From: Aculops lycopersici
Taxonomy: Eukaryota; Arthropoda; Arachnida; Trombidiformes; Eriophyidae
Length of the DNA: 64,000 bases
Assembly (NCBI GenBank): GCA_015350385.1
Contig: WNKI01000001.1
Coordinates: forward strand, 9,293,118 to 9,357,117
Direction: 5' to 3'
Below, piece after piece: positions 23,593-32,460 of the stretch; position 1 is the stretch's first letter; each line of letters starts with the position of its first letter. The notes under the pieces were generated by a model that saw nothing but the letters and a program-made list of their open reading frames with translations, was not told the origin of the DNA and did no database searches. Both the position numbers and the translations under genes were made by a program.

Positions 23593-24228
23593 CATTAGCT
23601 CCGGACATGTAAATATGACTGTAAAGAAAGATAATCTTCTAGATCTTCAATAAATATTATGTAATAGAGTTTGCAATGACATACCTTTTCATTGATTTGA
23701 TGAATTGTCTGTTTGAATTCCTTTTTAACCTATCACCAGGTAGTCAACTGAACCATTAGTTGCCAGTGTTCCTAATGCGCCATTCGACTGCAAACAACCG
23801 CTGGGCACAAATTATTCTACGACCCGGTCGTTCATGAATGTACCACTCTCCCGCTCCTTCTTCTCATGTGGACGATGAACGCGGTTCAATTTTGCGAAAA
23901 TTAGTGCGCATCGAACGCTCGCTTTTTTTGTTGAACGGCGCCTTACAACTGCCGCACGTCCAAAGTCACATGCCTCGACTTTTCGTTTCTCTGCTTGCCG
24001 CCCGTTTTGTGGCCCGCTTTCGAGAGATGGTGTTGGGTCGACGTCGACGGCGAGCAGGTTTGTTTGCAAATCCTAAAACATAAATTATTATCAACTTTCT
24101 TATAGATTTATTTATCATTCATATACTTACCTCCTCCAGTTGACACCGTAATACAATCTATTGATATAAGAATAGGAAGAAAGAAATATCAAATTGTAAT
24201 ATCAGCAAAATATTAGGCAAATAGAAAG
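23593..24228. other. Intergenic region between glypican and KANSL3
   Basis: Glypican poly(A) signal AATAAA at 23649-23654, followed by about 570 bp that must hold the KANSL3 promoter. Contains a CG-rich patch at about 23860-24060. No gene seen. Confidence 0.6.
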
Positions 24229-25743
24229 ATGGATCCTCCGCATCCAATGATAGCTCGGATCGAGGAGGAACACAATTATTCTCGACTTTGGTATAGGAAA
24301 TTAAATCAAGCTCAAAAGTTTCCATCCAGGGTAACAAGATTTTTATTTTTAAGAAATTTTCCACGACACTTTCTATCTAAATACCCGTCCGCATTTTCCA
24401 CGAGCTACGACGGATCCATCGATGTTGGTTCGTCAGAAGATTTACGCTTCGCAAGAAACCTACATGACGACCAAATTGACCTCGATGACATGGACGAGGA
24501 TTTGGATGAACAAGAGAATAAGTTATCTACAGATGATGGACAGCTGGATGAGCCTGTTTTTGATACAAGTAGTTGGACGCAACAAATGGATCGTCTCTAC
24601 CACAAAACTCTCTCAATATTGCAACAATATTACCTCACAAAATTAGTCTCAAAAAATTTACCAAATAATCAAATCAGATTGGTCAATCTGATGGAGAACA
24701 CAAGCTTACAGATGCGACATTCTTTCGCGAACATTGCTGGGTGGGATAATGATCTACTCATCTGGCTGCACAATCTTTTTACCACAAAACTACCCCGACA
24801 TGAGCATCTTATGTCAATCTACCATGAAGTTATGCAATACTTGAGCAAGAGACTGCCATCCTTGATTGAGAAATTTTACTCTACCCACGAGCGAATACCA
24901 TCGTCCATCGCCACAACCCCCGCCACATCTGCCGCAACAACACCTGTACATCCGGCTAGCGGAGGTGGAGGTACTGAAAGGAGATCACGTCACTCATCTG
25001 TCAGCCATCACAACAATCTATCAAATACTCTATCCCTGGAGGAAGATCCAGCAGCCCGCCTTGTACTAGATAACTCCAAGCCAACATCTCGAAGGCTAGT
25101 GTCCAACCCCCTTATTTTACTGGTGCCAACAGGACCCAGCATCCCGTCACAACCAACTTCAGCAAGAATGGAATATTGGAAGGTATTACTCTCATCTATG
25201 GGTCAATTAATTAATGTAAATGTACCATATAAACCAGAGCAAAAGGCAGCAGATTTACTTCACGTCATTAAAGCGAGCGTCAGGGATAAGGTACGAGACA
25301 CAAGAAAAAAGAAATTCAACGAGTTGAGACCCCTCATTCTTGTCGGCTTCAACCAAGGATCACTCATAGCCATACATTGTGCGTTGGACAACCCGGGACA
25401 AGTTTCGTCTGTAATTTGTTTAGGTTTCCCTCTCTCATCAATCAACGGCTTTCGAGGCGATCTTGATGACCCCATTCTAGACATGAATATACCTGTTTTA
25501 TTTGTCATTGGCCAGATGGCTTCAACCACAACTTTGAGTTCCATCGAAAGGTTACGTGACCTGATGCCACGTAGTGATACCGGCTTGGTGGTTGTCGGTG
25601 GCGCAAATGACAAATTGATTGTCTGTTACAGGAAAAAGCAGTACGATGGCATTACTCAGTACCATGTCGATAGGGCAATTGCCGATGAGATATATAATTT
25701 TGTTAACAGTATAAATCTGCAACAACCAGACGTCTTAGTCTAA
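24229..25743 (+). CDS. KANSL3: KANSL3 (NSL histone acetyltransferase complex subunit 3)
   Basis: Subunit of the MOF/KAT8-containing NSL complex that acetylates histone H4 and activates housekeeping promoters (Drosophila Rcd1). Single exon, 504 aa. An N-terminal HNYSRLWYRKLN motif matches the HxYxKPW start of the family. A helical part (about 115-225) is followed by a disordered His/Ser stretch and an alpha/beta-hydrolase-like domain (about 280-500) with NPLILLVPTGPS, VICLGFPLSS, DDPILDMNIPVLFVIGQ and LVVVGGANDKL. The nucleophile elbow reads GFNQG (373-377): Asn replaces the catalytic Ser, as in human GWNTG, so it is a pseudo-hydrolase. It ends right after this domain, about 400 residues shorter than the human protein. 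AATAAA follows at 25747. Confidence 0.93.
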   Translation: MDPPHPMIARIEEEHNYSRLWYRKLNQAQKFPSRVTRFLFLRNFPRHFLSKYPSAFSTSYDGSIDVGSSEDLRFARNLHDDQIDLDDMDEDLDEQENKLSTDDGQLDEPVFDTSSWTQQMDRLYHKTLSILQQYYLTKLVSKNLPNNQIRLVNLMENTSLQMRHSFANIAGWDNDLLIWLHNLFTTKLPRHEHLMSIYHEVMQYLSKRLPSLIEKFYSTHERIPSSIATTPATSAATTPVHPASGGGGTERRSRHSSVSHHNNLSNTLSLEEDPAARLVLDNSKPTSRRLVSNPLILLVPTGPSIPSQPTSARMEYWKVLLSSMGQLINVNVPYKPEQKAADLLHVIKASVRDKVRDTRKKKFNELRPLILVGFNQGSLIAIHCALDNPGQVSSVICLGFPLSSINGFRGDLDDPILDMNIPVLFVIGQMASTTTLSSIERLRDLMPRSDTGLVVVGGANDKLIVCYRKKQYDGITQYHVDRAIADEIYNFVNSINLQQPDVLV

Positions 25744-25951
25744 TTGAATAAAAGAACCATTAAGCTTCTCCAAGAGTTGTTTCATATTCCAGAGAGAAAC
25801 ATTGCCAGCCTTCTCATGATTATTTGTTTCTGTATGCTTTTCAACGATACTATTAGAATCTAGATTGCGTTTCGACTTTCCACGTAGCGGTGTAATGAAA
25901 TGTCAACTGGAAGATCAATTAGTTTTTCATACAATGAGACAAGATCTTTGA

Positions 25952-27625
25952 TTAGTGTTTTCCTTTATATATCTTTGCGATTACAACTAACGATTTAACT
26001 AGCCGAAAAATAGAATGAACATTAATTAACATCATACATGTCATTGCTATGAGCTTATACCACTCGGTTGAGACGAGTAGTAAGTACATTTGGGTGACAA
26101 GCAGAAGTCCAAGCATGATGAGGACTGCTCCATAGCCTATCTTTGGATTAGAGAAGACAACATAATAACGAAGATGAGATGACACTCCAGGTTGTGCACA
26201 GTTTGAAACAGATTCCGACCTGAAATAGCCTCTGTAGTGCTTTACGACTACACCTGTGATTGCAGAGAAGTAGAAAAAGAGGTTAGTAGATGCACCTGTT
26301 GCGATCGCGATTATAGTACACAAACAATCAACTCACCTTGAGGGTAAATCACATTCTCTGACCAATTGATGCATGGCACCAAAGTATTCCTTGCCTCTAG
26401 TTTCTGCCATTTGCCGAAATGGTAAGCGGACCTATGGAGAACATCGTAGAAGTGTGGTGTATACGAGGTCGATATCAGCATGATCAAAGAGCTGAACCAC
26501 GTGATAGCAACATTCTGAGATGTCCATGAGTAGTCATAGTAGAGAAAACTTTGAGCGAAACATATGGGCACAAATGATGAATAGTAGGCTAATAGTATGG
26601 ATTTGTATAACACAAATTTGAGTCTTTCGTTGAATATTGTCCTAAGCCTCTCCACCTCGTAGCGTATCTCGTCCGGATGCTTCGAGCAAGTATGGCAAAG
26701 ATTGTCGTCGTCGAATTTGATATGAAATGAGAATAACGTCATCGAGAGGGTTAAAAATGATGAGTTCAATTTCCCTGTCTTCCGGCATCCCTCAAAGACC
26801 TGGATAATATGAGTTGAATTTAGAATGATGGATACAACCTATATGTATGTGTGTGGCAGAGGAAGAAAGGATGCGATCAAGGATTAGGAATTGGTTCAAA
26901 TTTATCACAAGCACGAAGATTAAGATGGCAAGAATTTTGATACTCACTATTGGATATGAGACACATGATAAGCCATTGAATCCAAAGTTGTTCCAGATCC
27001 TGTAGGCAAATTTGAACAGGTAGTAATTACAGATCCATGAAGCAGTGGCGGTCACAAATGTTTCGAGGGTTGCGCAACTTGATTGTGAAGTTGCTGATGT
27101 AGAGTTTGTTGATGATGATGTTTGTGGTGAGGTTTGATAAGGTTGTTGCTTTTCTGGTGCTAATGTTTGTGACAATTGTTGTTGGTGATTATTATTGTTA
27201 TTGTTGCTGCCATGATTTTGAACAGCAAGATAACTTTGCAACAGTTTGTTTGGTAACGATGCTCTATTAAATAGAGTCTTCAGTAAGGTGATAAGTGCTG
27301 ATTGTCCAATAAATACCAATGAGAACTTTGTGACATCCGAATCGATCAGGTGCAAGTTGATGGCTGAGTTACTTCTCGCTTTTGATAGCCACCAAACTGA
27401 GCGATAAAGATTCAGGTACTGGGTTCCCGAGGCAACAATAAATATGAGTAATGAGTATAATTCAATGGAAAGTAATTGAGTACCATTACTATCTAATTTT
27501 GGCAATACGATTTGCTTATCTGGACAGCTGACATTTAAAGCATTTAAAGTGATCTTATCATACGGATTGACTCTCGTTGACAAATGAGATTTAGTTGTTA
27601 GTGAGAATTTGTTGTTCTTGCCCAT
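25952..27625 (-). CDS. TMEM39: TMEM39 family ER membrane protein, 3 exons
   Basis: Multi-pass ER protein; human TMEM39A/B and worm TMEM-39 act in collagen secretion and in PI4P/autophagy control through SAC1. Exons 27625-26948, 26799-26337 and 26253-25952 (introns 148 and 83 bp) join to 480 aa (human TMEM39A 488). Matches include LYSLLIFIVASGTQYLNLYR and VWW near the start, DEIRYEVERLRTIFNERLK, ITWFSSLIMLISTSYTPHFY, HRSAYHFGKWQKLE and WSENVIYPQG. The last acceptor (CACAG before GTGTAGTC) was chosen because it yields PQGVVVKHYRGYFR, aligning with PQGVLVRHSRCLYR of the human protein; an upstream AG would add 17 residues. A poly-Asn/Gln loop of about 55 residues interrupts the N-terminal half. 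About eight hydrophobic segments. Confidence 0.92.
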
Positions 27626-28836
27626 CTTGGCTTCATTAGTTGCTCCTGTCGTGAGTTATCGTTTCTTGTGGCTATATTATGACGCAGGTAATGGGATGAT
27701 TAACACTTTGACTCACTGGATATAGTTTTCGATGCTTAAATTTTTGCATGAAGCAATCTTTCTTTGGGCTCTTATACTGTATCGATGATTTCTATTTGCT
27801 TGCGATAGTTTGATTTGGATTCATGAAGGGCAAATTGTACTTGTAAGAAAAAGCTGAAAGGTTGAAATGAGTGTTGCTTCCAGAAATAGACAAATGTTTC
27901 CAGAGCTGAGATTGATGCTTTCCTATTCCTCTCGAGTTGGACATCAACAATCACTATGGCTACAAATCTGACTCTCAAGAGGCTAGAAGGTTCAATGACT
28001 TAAGCCAAGAGTGTTCCCCAACGGGGAAGTTCACGAGGTTTTTGTGGTGAAGATTTGTCTACCGCCGCGGTTGCCGCTTTGTTTGTTTATTTGTCTGGTT
28101 CCTTGTTCGATTTCCACGTGTAGACATCACATGTTAATATGCTGTGCTCAATATTTGTCCCGCTAGCGGGAGTAATCAATTATAAGTTTCAAGTTTTATT
28201 TCAATATCGACTCGTTTCTGAGGAGAAACGCGTTGAATTCGAAATATGCAATCAACGTGTTGTGTGTCCCTTTCTTGTCGAATCAATATAATCTCCAACA
28301 GTCTCGGTGATTCGGAAGTTTACCAGTGCCAATAACATAGAATGTAAAGTGTACTAAAAGCTCAATGGAATTAGTTGTGATACAATTAGATGAGATAGCA
28401 GTGGTCGGCTTACATAAGGAGCAAATATTTATCCTTTTCCAGTTGTCTAGTCCTCTTCTCCGTCGACAACATTGAGTCTTGTTCTCTATAAATGTTTCGA
28501 TTTGTAGCAGCCCCAGTTTAAAAACTTATTGCTCCCTTGCTGATACAACCAACAAGCACACAGAAAAAGAGGCACGGACTCAATGAGAAGCGGTTGTCGC
28601 AGCTCGCGAATTCTACAGGCCGCTGCCGAAAAGAGGGGAAGAAAAGTGTATCGCTTTGAACGATTGCATGCATGCATGATGCATCTCTAGGAATGGTTAT
28701 TCGGTTTGCTTTGTGGACGTCATCGAAACCTTTGGGTAGAACACAAGACAATATTATTTATTATATTCTCATAGGATATTACCAAGAGATTATTTAATTT
28801 AGATTATATCTTACACAAAATTATCACTATTTCAAC
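27626..28836. promoter_or_regulatory. Divergent intergenic region between TMEM39 and COPB2
   Basis: 1.2 kb between divergent genes, so it should contain both promoters. Sequences of note are CCACGTG near 28115 and a CATGCATGCATGATGCAT alternating stretch near 28668-28684. No coding region is supported; open frames lack domains. Confidence 0.5.
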
Positions 28837-31266
28837 ATGCCACTCAGATTAGATGTCAAGAAAAAGCTTGTTGCCAGATCGGAGAGAGTCAAGTGCATTG
28901 ACGTCCATCCGACTGAGAGCTGGATATTGGTAAGTCTTTACGATGGCAAGGTACATATTTGGCATTATGAAACACAGCAACTATTGAAAACGTTTGAGGT
29001 CAACGATGGACCAGTTAGAGTGGCTAAGTTTGTTGCCAAGAAGAATTGGATTGTTTGTGGTTCAGATGATTTTAAGATAACTGTCTACAATTATAATACG
29101 TCAGAGCGAGTCAAGCAATTTGAGGCCCATGCAGATTATGTTAGATCTATTGTAGTCCATCCAACTCAACCATACATTATCTCTTCGTCGGATGATACAA
29201 CCATTAAATCATGGAATTGGGATAAAGATTTTCTAAATGTTCAGACATTCGAAGGTCATGCTCACTACGTCATGCAGGTGGCTGTCAACCCGAAGGACTC
29301 CAATACATTTGCCTCTGCCTCGCTAGATCGAACAATCAAGGTTTGGCAGCTCGGTTCCTCGGATCCAAACTTCACTCTTGCTGGCCACGAAGCAGGTGTA
29401 AACTGCGTTGATTACTATTATGGAGGCGATAAGCCATATCTCATCTCCGGTTCCGATGACAAGACTGTAAAAATATGGGACTACCAGACCAAGACCTGCG
29501 TCCAAACTCTCGAGGGACACACCGAGAATATCTCTGCCGTCCTTTATTATCCAGATTTACCAATCATCTTAACGGGTTCCGAGGACAACTCTGTTCGAGC
29601 ATGGAATATGAACACATACAGACTCGAGCAAACGTTCAATTATGGAATGGGAAGAGTTTGGGCTTTGGCGAGTTTGAAGAATAGTAACACTGTCACAATC
29701 GGTTATGATAATGGATCGATTGCCCTTAAACTAGGTCGCGAAGAACCGGCTATGTCCATGGATAGTAATGGTAAGATTGTTTTGGCTAAACATTCCGAAC
29801 TGCAACAAGCAAACATCAAGACCCTCGGTGATAAGGAAACGATCAAAGACGGTGCCATCTTGCCCTTACAGGTGAAAGATATGGGAACTTGCGAGATCTA
29901 CCCTCAATCGTTGTCTCATAATCCTAATGGCAAATTCCTTGTTGTTTGTGGCGATGGCCAATACATCATACACACGGCACTGACACTTCGTAACAAAGAC
30001 TTTGGTAATGCGCTCGAATTTGTTTGGGCTAGCGATCCTTCGTTTTATGCAATACGCGACAATCAAGTCAAAATATACAATAATTCCAAGTTACAGAAAC
30101 AGTTCAAGCCAGACTTCGGTTGTGAGGGTATCTTCGGCGGCTTTATGCTCGGCGTCAAGAATCTTGCGGGCCTCGCTCTCTATGATTGGTATTCATCGGA
30201 GCTTATCAGAAGAATTGAAGTTGATGTCAAGAGTCTTTACTGGTCTGAGTTTGGCGACCTACTGGCCATCGCGACCGAGGAGAACTTCTTCATTCTCAAA
30301 TACTATCCTGACGTTGTTGCAAAGGGTAGAGAGATAGGAACCGATGAGTATGTCACTGAGGATGGATACGAAAACTCCCTCGAGGTTGTTGCCGACATCC
30401 CAGAGTTTGTCAAATCAGGAATCTGGGTGAACGACTGTTTTGTCTATACTAATCAAGACGATAAGCTTAACTACTTTGTTGGTGGTGAGATAGTCACGAT
30501 AGCTCTACTAGAAAGGCCCATGTATTTACTAGGTTACCTACAAAAGCAAAATCGGGTATATCTCGGTGACAAGGAGCTCAATGTGGTGTCTTACTCTCTA
30601 CCCTTATGTGTCCTCAATTACCAAACAGCTATTATGCGGGGAGACTTCGAAGAGGCGGATAGCATCCTCCCCGACATACCCGAGAATCAGAGAACAAAGG
30701 TAGCCTACTTCCTAGAGAAACAAAATCTCAAAGAAAGGGCCTTAGCAATCACTACCGACCCAGGCCATAAATTTGACCTCGCAATAGCCTTGAAGAATCT
30801 AGAAATATCACATCAACTAGCGGAAGAGGAGCAAAGTGATGAAAAGCGGAAGCAAGTTGCGGATCTCGCTATCTCAGTATGCAACTTTGACCTAGCAGCC
30901 GAATGTATGAAGAAAACAAAGGATTCAGCCGGCCTTCTACTTCTAGCCTCAGCAACAAACGATAAGGCAGTTTACGAGCAAGTGGCTGAGATGGCTAAAA
31001 CCGATGGTTTACCTAGCATTGCATTCGTTGCTGACTTTGTTCTTGGTAACAGAAAACAGGCTATGGAAACTATTACGAAAACAGAGTCGAGTATACCAAA
31101 TGCTGCCTTGCTAGCCAAAAGTTCCAGAGACATCAACTTGACCTCGGAGATGGTTCGCCTGTGGAAAGACCAAATTAGGCCTAAGAATGCTGCTATTGCA
31201 ACGAAAATCTCAGATCCAAAACTATACCCGAACCTATTCCCAGACCTCACATCAACTGTTGATTAG
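28837..31266 (+). CDS. COPB2: Coatomer subunit beta' (COPB2)
   Basis: COPI coat subunit for Golgi-to-ER retrograde transport; its WD40 propeller binds dilysine (KKxx) cargo tails. Single exon, 809 aa (human 906). Starts MPLRLDVKKKLVARSERVK. Two tandem beta-propellers follow: the first seven-blade one (about 10-300) has repeats ending in VHIWHY, ITVYNY, IKSWNW, IKVWQL, VKIWDY and VRAWNM; the second covers about 320-590. An alpha-solenoid (about 600-795) binds alpha-COP. The disordered acidic C-terminus of vertebrate beta'-COP is missing. The stop TAG is followed by AATAAA at 31283; it converges with RpL32, 100 bp between stop codons. Confidence 0.98.
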   Translation: MPLRLDVKKKLVARSERVKCIDVHPTESWILVSLYDGKVHIWHYETQQLLKTFEVNDGPVRVAKFVAKKNWIVCGSDDFKITVYNYNTSERVKQFEAHADYVRSIVVHPTQPYIISSSDDTTIKSWNWDKDFLNVQTFEGHAHYVMQVAVNPKDSNTFASASLDRTIKVWQLGSSDPNFTLAGHEAGVNCVDYYYGGDKPYLISGSDDKTVKIWDYQTKTCVQTLEGHTENISAVLYYPDLPIILTGSEDNSVRAWNMNTYRLEQTFNYGMGRVWALASLKNSNTVTIGYDNGSIALKLGREEPAMSMDSNGKIVLAKHSELQQANIKTLGDKETIKDGAILPLQVKDMGTCEIYPQSLSHNPNGKFLVVCGDGQYIIHTALTLRNKDFGNALEFVWASDPSFYAIRDNQVKIYNNSKLQKQFKPDFGCEGIFGGFMLGVKNLAGLALYDWYSSELIRRIEVDVKSLYWSEFGDLLAIATEENFFILKYYPDVVAKGREIGTDEYVTEDGYENSLEVVADIPEFVKSGIWVNDCFVYTNQDDKLNYFVGGEIVTIALLERPMYLLGYLQKQNRVYLGDKELNVVSYSLPLCVLNYQTAIMRGDFEEADSILPDIPENQRTKVAYFLEKQNLKERALAITTDPGHKFDLAIALKNLEISHQLAEEEQSDEKRKQVADLAISVCNFDLAAECMKKTKDSAGLLLLASATNDKAVYEQVAEMAKTDGLPSIAFVADFVLGNRKQAMETITKTESSIPNAALLAKSSRDINLTSEMVRLWKDQIRPKNAAIATKISDPKLYPNLFPDLTSTVD

Positions 31267-31366
31267 TGATTGCTATGTAAACAATAAACAAAAACATTCT
31301 GTCATCATACGAGCCTGAAGCGTCTTTTTGTTATCAAATAATTAGTTTAATATCGTGACCGTGAGT

Positions 31367-31862
31367 TTAATCAGCATCCTCGGTTCTGAGACGTGCGGTT
31401 CCGTTGGTCAATCTGATAGCCAATTGCTTTGCTCTCTCGGAGATTGTTTTGCGAGACTTGGATGAGACAGAGTGGGCAATCTCGGCACAAAATCTTCTGT
31501 TCAACATCATGAGCATCTCAAGCTCTTTGACGTTGTGGATGAGGACTTTACGGAATCCATTTGGCATCACGTGTCTTGTAGCCTTGGCATTCCTGTAGCC
31601 GATCTTGGGCATCTTGATTTGGCCCTTGAAGCGCCTTCTGACACGATTGTCGATACCATGGGGCTTCCTCCAGTTAGGCTGTTGGGTTAATTTGATTAGG
31701 AAAGTTAGTGATCGGTGGTTTTATATCGAGTTTGAACGAATATGGTCATGTAGAAAGAACGCTTACCTTCAATTTGTCATATCTATCGCATTGATGCCTA
31801 ATAAAGCGCTTAGTGCGCTTCTTGACGATCTTAGGTCTAGTAAGGGGTTGAACGAGAACCAT
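31367..31862 (-). CDS. RpL32: Ribosomal protein eL32 (RpL32), 2 exons
   Basis: Structural protein of the 60S subunit. Exons 31862-31767 and 31678-31367, intron 88 bp, join to 135 aa, exactly the length of human RPL32. Exon 1 encodes MVLVQPLTRPKIVKKRTKRF through YDKLK, and exon 2 starts PNWRKPHGIDNRVRRRFKGQ. Further matches: PNGFRKVLIHNVKELEML and CAEIAHSVSSKSRK. The single intron falls after the 32nd codon, GTAAGC to AACAG. It shares an approximately 600-bp upstream region with GTF3C2. Confidence 0.98.
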
Positions 31863-32460
31863 GATTTATTATTTAATATATATATTCTTATTAATTAATA
31901 AGAACTGATGAATCAATAAAGTAATAGTCTGTTTTGAGGCTTGGTGCCAAATAATGCAATATTGGTTTGCCAAAGTTCCAAGAGCAGACAGCGTGAATGT
32001 GGAAGCGAACACATGCCGAAAATACCAGCGAGGGATACTCGCCATCTGCAGGAAAGATTGTCCTTAAGCTCAACACTAAAATTCTATTTTTTCCTGCTGC
32101 TGTGCGCAGGACATCTCAAACACCATTGCAATAACACAGAAAGTCCTGCGTGAATATCCGGTAATCTAAAACGCGCCAAATTTAAACTCCGAAATATGAC
32201 CCAATCTTTTGTTTTGATATTTTCTACTTTTTCCCTCCTTTGGCGCATTTCGAAACACTTTGAAACGTGCAAAAATCGTGACCAAACGAGTTGATCTTTT
32301 TGTCCCGATTGCCTAGCTATTGGTAATATTGATCAACAACTTATGTTCGTCTTATCATTAGTGACAACCAACTATTCCACCCTATCAGCGATCGATTATT
32401 ACTATCGCGCAATAATATAAATAATAATTATATTGATCTCAATCATTATCTCACATCAAA
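31863..32460. promoter_or_regulatory. Bidirectional promoter region RpL32 / GTF3C2
   Basis: 598 bp between divergent start codons. AT-rich near both genes, with more mixed sequence around 31940-32160. Frames here are short and unsupported. A ribosomal protein gene paired head-to-head with a Pol III factor gene is suggestive of co-expression, but this is only an inference. Confidence 0.55.
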
